DNA of 64,000 nt, from NCBI GenBank assembly GCA_049324535.1, contig JBMOOG010000028.1, positions 124,001 through 188,000 of the forward strand. The letters are read 5' to 3'. The notes under the pieces were generated by a model, which saw nothing but the letters and a program-made list of their open reading frames with translations, searched no databases and was not told where the DNA came from. Origin of the DNA: JBMOOG01 sp049324535 (GTDB lineage: Bacteria; Pseudomonadota; Alphaproteobacteria; Rhodobacterales; Rhodobacteraceae). The first letter of the stretch is position 1, and each line of letters begins with the position of its first letter. Made by a program: the position numbers and the translations under genes. Positions 52,291 to 60,627 of the stretch are shown here, one piece after another.

Positions 52291-52734
52291 GCCCCAGCGC
52301 CCCAGCGCCCGCTCGTCCTCATCGCGCGCCGCCACCCAGGACGCGCCGTCCGGCCCGGTTTCCTTCTTCCAGAACGGCGCGCGCGACTTGAGGTAGTCCA
52401 TAAGGAACTCCGCGGCGGCGAAGGCGTCGGCGCGGTGGCGCGCGGCCGTGGCCACCATCATGATGGCCTCGCCCGGCCGCAGGGGCCCGTAGCGATGGAT
52501 GACCAGGAGATCGGCGAGCGTCCAGCGCGCCCGGGCCTCGGCCGCGATCGCGCCGATCGCGGATTCGGTCATGCCGGGGTAGTGCTCGATCTCCATGCCC
52601 GCCAGACGGCCTTCCTCGTCGCGCACGAGCCCGAGAAACGTCACCACGGCCCCCGCGCCCGCCCCGAGCCCCGCGGCAAACCGGCCGCATTCGGCGCCAT
52701 AGTCGAAGGCCTCGGTCGCTATGCGGATCTGCAT
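52264..52734 (-). CDS. moaE: Molybdopterin synthase catalytic subunit MoaE
   Basis: A 156-residue subunit that inserts sulfur into precursor Z together with MoaD. VVTFLGLVRDEEGRLAG, MEIEHYPGM, LVIHRYGPLRPGE, and the catalytic-lysine region YLKSRAPFWKKE are present. It begins three bases after moaD. Its last residues run into the convergent acyltransferase gene. Confidence 0.95.
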   Translation of the reverse strand: MQIRIATEAFDYGAECGRFAAGLGAGAGAVVTFLGLVRDEEGRLAGMEIEHYPGMTESAIGAIAAEARARWTLADLLVIHRYGPLRPGEAIMMVATAARHRADAFAAAEFLMDYLKSRAPFWKKETGPDGASWVAARDEDERALGRWGSSGPAAQG

Positions 52735-52737
52735 CGG

Positions 52738-52986
52738 TCAGCCCCCCGTCATCGGCGGGAAGAAGGCCACTTCGCGGACGCCGTGAAGTGGCGCGTCGAA
52801 ATCCGCAAGCGTCTGATCGACGGCGACGCGCAGGGCCGCAAGGTCGGCGAAGGCCGCGGCGTGCCGTTCCTCGCGCTGGCGCAGCTCCTCGACCAGAGCA
52901 CCCACGGTGGCCGCCGTGGTCTCGATGTCCTCGAAGGGAACACCGATCCGCTCGCGGACCCAGGCAAAATACAGGACACGGATCAT
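52738..52986 (-). CDS. moaD: Molybdopterin synthase sulfur carrier MoaD
   Basis: An 82-residue ubiquitin-fold sulfur carrier ending in the required Gly-Gly (FFPPMTGG). The start overlaps the pgsA stop (ATGA) and it precedes moaE by three bases. The order uvrC-pgsA-moaD-moaE is one I recall from Rhodobacterales. Too short to be prominent by length but clear by motif. Confidence 0.95.
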   Translation of the reverse strand: MIRVLYFAWVRERIGVPFEDIETTAATVGALVEELRQREERHAAAFADLAALRVAVDQTLADFDAPLHGVREVAFFPPMTGG

Positions 52987-53648
52987 GGCTTCTCCCTGAG
53001 ATGCGGCATCGCCTTGGCAAAGTAGTCCCAGCCGGTCACCGCCGTCAAAACGGCCGCGATCCAGATCAGGACCAGACCGGCGTAGGTGGCGACCGAGGCG
53101 CAATCGTGCTTGCCACAGCTCTTGATCGGATCGGCAAGCCCGGCCGCGACGGCATCGGCATACTGCTCGGGTGTCATGCCGCGCATGGCGATCCCTTCAA
53201 GATACTCGAGACCCAGGCCCAGAAACAGCGCCGCGATCGCGACCATCTGGGCCGTGGTCTTCCACTTGGCGAGCCGGGTGACCTTGAGCTGCACCGTGCC
53301 CTTTCCCAGATACTCGCGCAATCCCGACACGAAGACCTCGCGGAAAAGGATCACCGTGGACGGCAGGATCAGCCAGGGGTTCATCCCGGAATAGCCGGTG
53401 ATGACCATGATCGCGATCACCACCATCGCCTTGTCGGCGATCGGATCGAGCATCGCGCCGAAGCGCGATTCCTGCTTCCAGAGCCGGGCGAGGTAGCCGT
53501 CGAAATAGTCGGTGATCGCGGCGCCGACAAAGAGCGCCAGCGCGAACCAGTCAGCCCAGGGACGCGTGAAATAGAGAAACATCACCGGCACGCCAGGCGC
53601 GGCGAGCAGGCGCAACACGGTCAGCAGGTTGGGCAGTGTCCACGGCAT
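52983..53648 (-). CDS. pgsA: CDP-diacylglycerol-glycerol-3-phosphate phosphatidyltransferase
   Basis: A 221-residue membrane enzyme that makes phosphatidylglycerol phosphate. The CDP-alcohol transferase signature D-x2-DG-x2-AR-x8-G-x3-D-x3-D is intact (DYFDGYLAR then FGAMLDPIADK). Hydrophobic helices flank it. It follows uvrC by 25 bases and overlaps moaD. Confidence 0.95.
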   Translation of the reverse strand: MPWTLPNLLTVLRLLAAPGVPVMFLYFTRPWADWFALALFVGAAITDYFDGYLARLWKQESRFGAMLDPIADKAMVVIAIMVITGYSGMNPWLILPSTVILFREVFVSGLREYLGKGTVQLKVTRLAKWKTTAQMVAIAALFLGLGLEYLEGIAMRGMTPEQYADAVAAGLADPIKSCGKHDCASVATYAGLVLIWIAAVLTAVTGWDYFAKAMPHLREKP

Positions 53649-53673
53649 GGCGAAGTCCTAGCGCATGATCGGG

Positions 53674-55596
53674 CTACCCGCCAGCGTGGAAGAAATCATA
53701 GATCGTCTGCGCCATCGACGCCGAAATGCCGTCCACCGCCTTGAGGTCGGCGAGGCCCGCCCGGCTGACCGCCTTGGCCGAGCCGAAATGCGCCAGCAGC
53801 GCCCGCTTGCGGGCCGCGCCGATCCCCGGCACCTCGTCGAGCGGCGTCGCCCCGACCGCCTTGGCCCGCTTGGCCCGGTGCGCGCCGATCGCCCAGCGGT
53901 GGGCCTCGTCCCGAAGGCGTTGCACGAAATAGAGCACCGGATCGTTCATGCGAAGCGCGAAGGGCGGCCTTCCGGGGCGGTGGAATTCCTCCTTGCCGGC
54001 ATCCCGGTCGATCCCCTTGGCCACTCCGACCAGAGGCACGTCCTCGACGCCGAGATCCTCGAGCACACCGGCCACCGCCGAGACCTGCCCGGCGCCGCCG
54101 TCGATCAGCAGCAGGTCCGGCCAGGCGCCCGACTGCCGGTCCGGATCCTCGCGCAGGAGCCGCTGGAACCGGCGCGTCAGCACCTCGCGCATCATGCCGA
54201 AGTCGTCGCCGGGCCTGGCGTCGTCGCCCTTGATGTCGAACTTGCGGTACTGCGACTTGAGGAACCCCTCTGGGCCCGCGACGATCATGCCGCCCACCGC
54301 GTGACGGCCCTGGATGTGGCTGTTGTCATAGACCTCGATGCGCGACGGCGGCGCGTCGAGCCCGAAGGCCTCGGCCAGCCCGGCGAGGAGCCGCGACTGG
54401 GCGGCGCCCTCGCTCATCTTCCGCGCAAGGCTCTCGCGGGCGTTTCGGGCGGCGTTCTCGACCAGCTCGGCCTTCTCGCCCCGGCGCGGCACGGCCAGCT
54501 CGACCTTGCGGCCCGCGCGCTCGTTCAGAAGCGCGACGGTCAGGTCCTCGTCCTCCACGGGATGCGACAGCAGGATCAGCCGCGGCGGCGTCTTGTCGTC
54601 GTAGAACTGGGCGAGGAAGGCCTCCATCACTTCGGCTTCCTCCGCGCCCTCGGGCACGCGCGGGTAGAAGTCGCGGTTGCCCCAGCTCTGGTTGGCGCGG
54701 ATGAAGAAGACCTGCACGCAGGCCTGACCCTTTTCCATATGGAGCGCGACGATGTCGGCCTCGGGCACGCCGCGCGGGTTGATCCCCTGCACCGCCTGGA
54801 CCTGGGTCAGGGCGCGGATGCGGTCGCGGATCGCCGCGGCGCGCTCGTATTCCATGGCTTCGGACGCTTCGGCCATCTCCTCGGCCAGCCGGGCCTGGAT
54901 CGCCGTGGTCTTGCCTTCGAGAAACCGCTCGGCATCGGCCACCAGCGCGGCGTAGTCCGGTTCCGAGATCCGGCCGGTGCAGGGCGCGCTGCACCGCTTG
55001 ATCTGGTAGAGCAGGCAGGGGCGGGTCCGGCTTGCGAACATCGCGTCCGAACAGTTCCGCAGGAGAAAGAGCCGCTGAAGGTGGTTCAGCGTGCGGTTGA
55101 CGGCCCCGGCCGAGGCGAAGGGACCGTAATAGTCGCCCTTCACGGTCTTCGCGCCGCGATGCTTGAGGATCTGCGGGAACGGGTGGTCCTTGGCGACGAG
55201 GATGTTCGGGAACGACTTGTCGTCGCGCAAGAGCACGTTGTAGTGCGGCTTGAGCTGTTTGATGAGGTTCTGCTCGAGGAGCAGGGCCTCGGTCTCGGTC
55301 CGGGTGGTCAGGAACATCATCCCGGCCGTCTCCGAGATCATGCGCGCGATGCGGGCGGAATGGCCCGAGGGCCGCGCGTAGTTCGACACCCGGGCCCGAA
55401 GGTTGCGCGCCTTGCCGACATAGAGGACGCGCGCCTTGGCGTCGAGCATCCGGTAGACACCGGGCGAGCTGTCGAGGAGCCGCACATAGGCCTGGATCAG
55501 CGCATGACCGGTCAGCGGATCGCCCGCGGCATCGGTGAAATCCGCCTGCGCGATGCCGAAGTCGTCGGTGTCTGTGTCGCCCCGATGTCCGGTCAT
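53674..55596 (-). CDS. uvrC: Excinuclease ABC subunit C
   Basis: A 640-residue dual endonuclease of nucleotide excision repair. The GIY-YIG domain (about residues 30-120) has SSPGVYRMLDAKARVLYVGK. The UVR motif follows near 240, then the RNase H-like domain (IEVYDNSHIQGRHAVGGMIV) and two C-terminal HhH motifs. ATG 55596 was chosen from the domain boundary; a longer frame upstream enters an AT-rich region. First gene of a four-gene unit. Confidence 0.96.
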   Translation of the reverse strand: MTGHRGDTDTDDFGIAQADFTDAAGDPLTGHALIQAYVRLLDSSPGVYRMLDAKARVLYVGKARNLRARVSNYARPSGHSARIARMISETAGMMFLTTRTETEALLLEQNLIKQLKPHYNVLLRDDKSFPNILVAKDHPFPQILKHRGAKTVKGDYYGPFASAGAVNRTLNHLQRLFLLRNCSDAMFASRTRPCLLYQIKRCSAPCTGRISEPDYAALVADAERFLEGKTTAIQARLAEEMAEASEAMEYERAAAIRDRIRALTQVQAVQGINPRGVPEADIVALHMEKGQACVQVFFIRANQSWGNRDFYPRVPEGAEEAEVMEAFLAQFYDDKTPPRLILLSHPVEDEDLTVALLNERAGRKVELAVPRRGEKAELVENAARNARESLARKMSEGAAQSRLLAGLAEAFGLDAPPSRIEVYDNSHIQGRHAVGGMIVAGPEGFLKSQYRKFDIKGDDARPGDDFGMMREVLTRRFQRLLREDPDRQSGAWPDLLLIDGGAGQVSAVAGVLEDLGVEDVPLVGVAKGIDRDAGKEEFHRPGRPPFALRMNDPVLYFVQRLRDEAHRWAIGAHRAKRAKAVGATPLDEVPGIGAARKRALLAHFGSAKAVSRAGLADLKAVDGISASMAQTIYDFFHAGG

Positions 55597-55915
55597 GGTC
55601 CCGGTCCGATTCCCCGCTTCTGGCTGCAACTTTACGCACCCCTCGGCAAGAGGGAACCTGTCCACTGAAACTGGGGATAACTCTGGTGAAAACATCGGAC
55701 CGAGCCGGAATTTCCCTTGTTTTCGGCCCCGTTCCCCGGTTTGCCTAAATTTTGGGCGCTTCGTCAAGTCTATGTTTTACAAGGATATTTTTCGTGATCA
55801 CTCGCAAGGTCCTGAAAGAACACGGAGATTCATAACAGATTCGTGACTGATGGCGCGAAGGTGGACAAGTCAAGGCCGCAATGGCCGCCCCACGCCGCGT
55901 CAGACCGTCACCGGC
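55597..55915. other. Intergenic, AT-rich stretch upstream of uvrC
   Basis: These 319 bases hold no convincing gene. Composition falls well below the window average in GC between about 55660 and 55850. A 24-codon open frame starting at 55771 (MFYKDIFRDHSQG...) is present but has no ribosome site. The stretch probably contains the uvrC promoter. Confidence 0.5.
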
Positions 55916-56695
55916 CTATTCCGGGCCGAGAATATCGGGCGTCTTCCAGGCGAGGTGCTGCCCCCCGTCGACACAGATCAGCTGGCCGGTGACCGCGGGG
56001 GAATCGAGGAAGAAGCCAAGCGCCGCCGTCACGTCCGACGGCTCGGCGCCCCGCTCCAGAATGGTCGCCGCGCGCTGACGGCGGAAGTGCTCGGCGGTCT
56101 GGCGGGCGCCCTGCAGGGTCGGGCCGGGACCGATCGCGTTCACCCGGATGTCGGGGGCCAAGGCCTGCGCGGCGGTGCGGGTCAGCGCCCAGAGCCCGGC
56201 CTTGGCCAGCGAATAGGTCATGAACTCGGGCGTGGGCTTCAGCACGCGCTGGTCGATCATGTTCACGACCAGACCGGTCGCCCGCGGCTCGCCCGCGCCA
56301 CGATCGGCGCGCGGGCAGTCCTGGGCGAACCGCTGCATCAGCTGAAAGGGCGCGCGCAGGTTCGACCCGATATGCCGGTTCCAGCTTTCCCGCGTTGCCG
56401 AGAAGAGGGAATCGTGTTCGAAGATCGAGGCGTTGTTGACCAGAACGGTCAGCGGCCCGCCCAGCGCGTCGGCGGCGCGCCCGACCAGCGCATCGGCGGC
56501 GTCCTCGTCCAGAAGGTCCGCTCCGAGCGCCGCCGCGGCGACGCCGAGCGCGCGCGCCTCGCGCGCCACGGATTGGGCCTCGTCCTCGGACGTGGCGTAG
56601 TGGACCGCGACCGCGTAGCCGCGTCCCGCCAGATACAGCGCCATAGCCCGGCCCAGCCGGCGCGCACCCCCCGTCACCAAAGCCCGTCCGGCCAT
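55916..56695 (-). CDS. folM: Pteridine-reductase-like short-chain dehydrogenase
   Basis: A 259-residue SDR. The nucleotide motif TGGARRLG fits T-G-x3-R-x-G, which marks pteridine reductases and dihydromonapterin reductase (FolM). VNNASIFEHD and YSLAKAG complete the active site. The substrate is inferred from this motif. ATG 56695 has a ggagag site. It sits downstream of the S49 peptidase and the zinc-ribbon peptide on the same strand. Confidence 0.8.
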   Translation of the reverse strand: MAGRALVTGGARRLGRAMALYLAGRGYAVAVHYATSEDEAQSVAREARALGVAAAALGADLLDEDAADALVGRAADALGGPLTVLVNNASIFEHDSLFSATRESWNRHIGSNLRAPFQLMQRFAQDCPRADRGAGEPRATGLVVNMIDQRVLKPTPEFMTYSLAKAGLWALTRTAAQALAPDIRVNAIGPGPTLQGARQTAEHFRRQRAATILERGAEPSDVTAALGFFLDSPAVTGQLICVDGGQHLAWKTPDILGPE

Positions 56696-56753
56696 ACCGC
56701 TCTCTCCAATCGTCCTTCCGGATACGGCCCGACGCCGTGGCCGGTTCACTGTC

Positions 56754-56912
56754 TCAGCGCCGGCGCCGGCACTGGCAATCGCCGCTGCCGATCCGCGGCC
56801 TGCCGCAATCGGGGCAGAACTTCTGGCGGGCGCGACGCGACCGGTAGAGGCCGCTCCAGAGGGCCAGGGCCAGCATCACCGCCAGAAAGAGGACCGCGAT
56901 CTTGATGAGCAT
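56754..56912 (-). CDS. Small membrane-anchored zinc-ribbon peptide
   Basis: A 52-residue peptide. One membrane helix (IAVLFLAVMLALALWSGL) is followed by a basic stretch and a cysteine pair set C-PD-C ... C-Q-C (KFCPDCGRPR and GDCQCRRRR), a likely zinc knuckle. Its ATG lies immediately after the stop of the S49 peptidase gene, so it is co-translated with it. Function unknown. It is too short for routine calling but has clear coding structure. Confidence 0.75.
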   Translation of the reverse strand: MLIKIAVLFLAVMLALALWSGLYRSRRARQKFCPDCGRPRIGSGDCQCRRRR

Positions 56913-57710
56913 TCAGAGTCCGAACCGCGCCCAGAGCGCGCGCTCGTCGATCGCGGACAGCGTATCCTCCGCCAGCGACAGGCCAAAGCGGCGCAGCAGT
57001 CCGCGGCGCGGGCCGTAGGTGACCAGCCGCACCTTGTCGCCGTAGATCTCCTTGAGCTTGGGCACCATGTGGGCGATCCCGTCGGCCAGCCCGACCTCGA
57101 CCGCCTGCGCCCCCACCCAGACCTCGCCGGTGAAGAGATCGCGCCCCGAGGCGAGTTTCGCGCCCCGCCGCGACGCGACCTGCGCCTTGAAGGCCTCGTG
57201 GATCGGGTCGAGGATCGCGGTCAACCGCGCCACGTCCTCGGGCTTTTCGGGGCGGAAGGGGTCGAGAAAGCTCTTGGACTCGCCCGCGGTGTGGACCCGC
57301 CTCTCGATCCCGTAGCGGCCGATCAGGTCCTGAAAGCCGAAACCCGCGGAAATGACCCCGATCGACCCGAGCACCGAGGAGGCATCGGCCCAGATGTCGT
57401 CGGCCGCGGTGGCCAGCCAGTAGCCGCCGGAGGCGGCCACATCCTCGACGAAGGCGTGGACCGGGATCGCCTGCTCGGTGGCCAGACGACGGATGCGGGC
57501 GGCGATCAGCGAGGATTGCACCGGCGAGCCCCCCGGCGAGTTGATCGCCAGGGCCACGGCCACCGGGCGGCCCTTCCGGAAGAGGCGTTCGAGCAGAGGG
57601 GCGAGGCCGGCATCGCTGAGGCCCCCACGCGGGCCGGCACCGATGGCGCCCTGAAGCCGCAGGACGGCGACGCGCGGAGGCCGGCTGACGAAGGGGATGA
57701 AGCGTCTCAT
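56913..57710 (-). CDS. S49 family peptidase (SppA/SohB-like)
   Basis: A 265-residue signal-peptide peptidase-type serine protease. The nucleophile Ser is in VAASGGYWLA and the general-base Lys in AGESKSFLDPF. INSPGGSPVQSS and SVLGSIGVI are further motifs. It has a short hydrophobic start but no clear long anchor. ATG 57710 was chosen as it begins the conserved MRRFIPFVSRPPRVAVLRL segment; the frame continues upstream. Confidence 0.9.
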   Translation of the reverse strand: MRRFIPFVSRPPRVAVLRLQGAIGAGPRGGLSDAGLAPLLERLFRKGRPVAVALAINSPGGSPVQSSLIAARIRRLATEQAIPVHAFVEDVAASGGYWLATAADDIWADASSVLGSIGVISAGFGFQDLIGRYGIERRVHTAGESKSFLDPFRPEKPEDVARLTAILDPIHEAFKAQVASRRGAKLASGRDLFTGEVWVGAQAVEVGLADGIAHMVPKLKEIYGDKVRLVTYGPRRGLLRRFGLSLAEDTLSAIDERALWARFGL

Positions 57711-57803
57711 GCGACGGATGTAGTTTGCCGCGCATCCGCGAACAAGCCACCGCGGCAACCGCCGCCCGGCCGGCCGTCGCAACGGGGATCGGGCCTGCGT
57801 CGG

Positions 57804-58565
57804 TCAGACGGGCTCGAGATAGGAGGCGAACACGGGTTCCTCGAGCAGGCTCGAGATGTCGCGCTCCCACCAGCGGGTCGCCTCGATCGCGGCCATGCGG
57901 TCCGGGGTGAAGCGCATGCGGATCACCTTTGCCGGAACGCCGCCGACGATGGCGTAGGGCGGAACGTCATGGGTGACGACGGCCCCGGCCGCGATCACCG
58001 ACCCGTTTCCGATCGAGCGGCACCCCGACAGGATCGTGACCCGGTCGCCGATCCAGACACCGTGGCCGACATGGAGCGGGTTCTCGCGGTCCAGCGGGAT
58101 GGTGTCGCGCTTCAGAAGGCCGAGGGCGGAGTTGTAGAAGAACGGGTGCAGGAGCGGACGGTCCAGCGGATGGTCGCGGCGCCGCACGATCAGACCGGTC
58201 CCGACCGAGCAGTAGGCGCCGACGCGCGACCCGGCGGGCAGCACCGATGGCAGCAGGATGTCGCCGTAGCTGTAGCGGCCGACCTCGACCCCGTGCCAGC
58301 GGCGAAGGACCTCGCGCCAGACGCGGGAATAGAGCAGCCCGCCATTCCGGCGGGTGCAGAGCCGGCGCGCTAGCCGGCGCAGGCGCGGGATCCGATAGAG
58401 CGCATGGATCAGCGCCGCGGGAAATGCGTCGGGGCGGGCGTCGATCGCGCGTGCGATGCGCTGGGCGTCGGGGCTCCACGGCTCGCTCCCCGGCGGATCG
58501 GCCGGCCGGGCGGTGTAGCCGAAGGAGGCGCCGGGATACCGGACCGTGGTGTCAAGCATGGTCAT
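57804..58565 (-). CDS. Hexapeptide-repeat acyltransferase (WcaF/CysE-like)
   Basis: A 253-residue left-handed beta-helix transferase. From about residue 95 the hexapeptide turns run through VWIGDRVTILSG and SVIAAGAVVTHDVPPYAIVG, with the catalytic His expected in HVGHGVW. An N-terminal helical part of about 80 residues precedes it. It probably O-acetylates a sugar or other small substrate. A ggggaggtga site precedes ATG 58565; a GTG at 58568 is adjacent. Confidence 0.85.
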   Translation of the reverse strand: MTMLDTTVRYPGASFGYTARPADPPGSEPWSPDAQRIARAIDARPDAFPAALIHALYRIPRLRRLARRLCTRRNGGLLYSRVWREVLRRWHGVEVGRYSYGDILLPSVLPAGSRVGAYCSVGTGLIVRRRDHPLDRPLLHPFFYNSALGLLKRDTIPLDRENPLHVGHGVWIGDRVTILSGCRSIGNGSVIAAGAVVTHDVPPYAIVGGVPAKVIRMRFTPDRMAAIEATRWWERDISSLLEEPVFASYLEPV

Positions 58566-59175
58566 CACTCACCTCCCCATGGGATCCCCGGCGGCCCGGT
58601 CGCGCCTGTGCAGCGGCACAATTTCGGGGCGACGGACGGACGATCCGCGAACGTCTGACCAGCAGCACGCCGGAATTCCGGAATCGAGTCAAGCGAACAC
58701 CGGGGCGGATCGGCAAACAACCGCTAGTTGTCAAACTTCCGCCGCTGAATCTTGCCGGTTCTGCCACATTTGGCCGCGCCGCAGAGCCTGCATCCACGGC
58801 AGAGCCGGTGGCTCCGCCCGGTGCGCCATGCCGGAAGGCCGTGCAAAACCGTTGATTCGGCCGAGGAAGCGACAGGAAACTCCGCGGCCGGAAGCCGCCC
58901 TGACGACCCGTGGCGCCGTGGGCGATCCGCGCAGCGCCGTGGGCGATCCGCGCAGCGACCTGGGCCGGCGCGGTTGGCGGAAACTGGCCGTCCGCCGCCC
59001 CCTATCGGCGATTTCCCGCCATACGTGTGCATCCGGGGCCTTCAGAGACGGCGACGGCCGGGCGGCCTCCCCCCTCGGAACCGCCCCGCGGCCGAGGCGA
59101 CGACCAGCCACAGACGGCGATTGGCCGGACGGTCCCCGAGGGTATAGGCTCGCACCGCTGTGCAGGAAGGTCGCC
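58566..59175. other. Long intergenic region between acyltransferase and LysR genes
   Basis: About 610 bases with no supportable gene. Short open frames on both strands lack ribosome sites and recognisable sequence. The region contains a 21-base tandem repeat at 58913-58957 and a moderately AT-rich stretch near 58720-58790. It must hold the divergent promoters of both flanking genes. Confidence 0.6.
58913..58957. repeat. 21-base tandem duplication
   Basis: Two exact copies of a 21-base unit (58913-58933 and 58934-58954) followed by three more matching bases. It is noncoding. Either a replication slippage product or a duplicated protein-binding site. Confidence 0.8.
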
Positions 59176-60069
59176 ATGATCGACAGGCTGGAGATGTTCA
59201 TCGCGCTGGCGAATGCCCGCCATTTCGGGCGGGCGGCCGAGTCGCTCGGCGTCAGCCAGCCCACGCTCTCGGGGGCGATCCGCAGCCTCGAGGATCACCT
59301 CGGGGTGCAGCTCGTCCTGCGCGGGTCGCGGTTCCAGGGGCTGACGCCCGAGGGCTACCGCGTGCTGGACTGGGCGATCCGCATCGTCGGTGACGCCCGC
59401 ACCCTGCGCGAAGAAATGCGCAGCCGCCGTCACGGGCTGTCGGGCAACCTGCGCCTGGGCGTGATACCGACCGCACTGCCGATGATCGCGCGGCTGACCG
59501 GCCCGTTCCTGTCGCGCAATTCCCGGGTCGGCATCACCATCCTGTCGCGCACCTCGGCGGAGATCCTCGACGGGATCGAGGGTCTGACGCTGGACGCCGG
59601 CGTCACCTATCTCGACAACGAGCCTCTGGGGCGGGTGGTGCAGGTGCCGCTCTACGTGGAGCGCTACCGGCTGCTGGTCGCCGAGGGCTCGGGTCTCTGG
59701 GACGGGGACAGCATCGGCTGGGCCGAGGCGGCCGACCTGCCACTCTGCCTGCTGACCGGCGACATGCAGAACCGCAGGATCATCTGCCAGCATATGGCCG
59801 AGGCCGGTCGCACCGTCAGCGCCACGGTGGAATCGAATTCGTCCATCGCGCTGGTGGCGCATGTCGCCACCGGACGCTGGGCCTCGATCGTTCCCGAGGC
59901 GCTGGCCTCGATGGTCACGGCGGGGCCGGGGCTGCGCAGCATCCCGGTCCGGCAGCCCGACGCCGGGCATCTGGTCGGGCTGGTCGCGGCGCTGCGCGAG
60001 CCGCATACGCCGCTTCTTGCGGCGCTTTTGGACGAGGCCGGAAAAACGACGGTCCTAGACTCCGACTGA
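59176..60069 (+). CDS. fdsR: LysR-family regulator of the fds operon
   Basis: A 297-residue LysR-type regulator. The winged HTH (about residues 1-60) has ALANARHFGRAAESLGVSQP and TLSGAIRSLEDHLG. The effector-binding domain follows from about 90. It lies just upstream of fdsGBA on the same strand, and a LysR box begins at its stop codon, so it likely controls formate dehydrogenase expression in response to formate. An aggaagg site precedes the ATG. Confidence 0.88.
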   Translation: MIDRLEMFIALANARHFGRAAESLGVSQPTLSGAIRSLEDHLGVQLVLRGSRFQGLTPEGYRVLDWAIRIVGDARTLREEMRSRRHGLSGNLRLGVIPTALPMIARLTGPFLSRNSRVGITILSRTSAEILDGIEGLTLDAGVTYLDNEPLGRVVQVPLYVERYRLLVAEGSGLWDGDSIGWAEAADLPLCLLTGDMQNRRIICQHMAEAGRTVSATVESNSSIALVAHVATGRWASIVPEALASMVTAGPGLRSIPVRQPDAGHLVGLVAALREPHTPLLAALLDEAGKTTVLDSD

Positions 60070-60083
60070 TAGGCAATCACTAT
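60069..60083 (+). promoter_or_regulatory. LysR-type box (ATAG-N7-CTAT) before fdsG
   Basis: ATAGGCAATCACTAT is a perfect dyad of the T-N11-A LysR type, 71 bases before the fdsG ATG and just upstream of a TTGACG at 60087. A related half-element GATTGGCCTA lies at 60106. This suits binding by the regulator encoded immediately upstream. Confidence 0.6.
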
Positions 60084-60153
60084 CGTTTGACGACACTTCG
60101 ATGTTGATTGGCCTATCATGCGGTCTAGAAGGGCCGCAGCGAACGGAGCGCGC

Positions 60154-60627
60154 ATGATCCAGGCCCCTACCGATACCGCCTCGCGGACCGACGCCGCGAT
60201 CGCCCGCCACAAGGACACCGAAGGACCGCTTCTGCCGATCCTGCAGGATCTCCAGGCCGAGTTCGGCCATATCCCGCGCGAAGCCCTGCCGCGGATCGCC
60301 GGGGCGCTGAACCTCAGCCGGGCCGAGGTGCACGGGGTGGTCAGCTTCTACCACGATTTCACCGACAGCCCCCGCGGCCGCGTCGTCGTCCGGCTCTGCC
60401 GGGCCGAGGCCTGCCAGGCGGTCGGCGGCCGCGCGCTTGCCGAGGCCGTGCAGCAGAGCCTCGGCATCGGCTGGGGCGAGACGACGCCGGACGGTTCGAT
60501 CACGCTCGAGGCCGTCTATTGCCTCGGCCTGTGCGCCTGCGGCCCGGCGGGCATGGTGGGCGAAAGCCTCGCCGGGCGGCTGGACCCGGACCGGGTGACG
60601 CAGCTTCTGGCGGAGGCCGGGCGATGA
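60154..60627 (+). CDS. fdsG: NAD-dependent formate dehydrogenase gamma subunit
   Basis: A 157-residue NuoE-like thioredoxin-fold 2Fe-2S protein. Ligands are in C-RAEA-C and C-LGL-C (GLCACGPAG follows). It passes electrons between the FdsB flavin module and the alpha subunit. ATG 60154 has a cggag site; an upstream in-frame ATG would overlap the control region. The stop overlaps fdsB. Confidence 0.95.
   Translation: MIQAPTDTASRTDAAIARHKDTEGPLLPILQDLQAEFGHIPREALPRIAGALNLSRAEVHGVVSFYHDFTDSPRGRVVVRLCRAEACQAVGGRALAEAVQQSLGIGWGETTPDGSITLEAVYCLGLCACGPAGMVGESLAGRLDPDRVTQLLAEAGR

Noticed and set aside
55535..55846. 103-codon + frame over the uvrC start
   Set aside because: No ribosome site, odd composition, and it crosses the uvrC N-terminus; only its last 24 codons are outside uvrC coding sequence and are mentioned as a curiosity.
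58724..59264. Several short frames in the acyltransferase-LysR gap
   Set aside because: None has a ribosome site or recognisable sequence, and the frames overlap each other on both strands.
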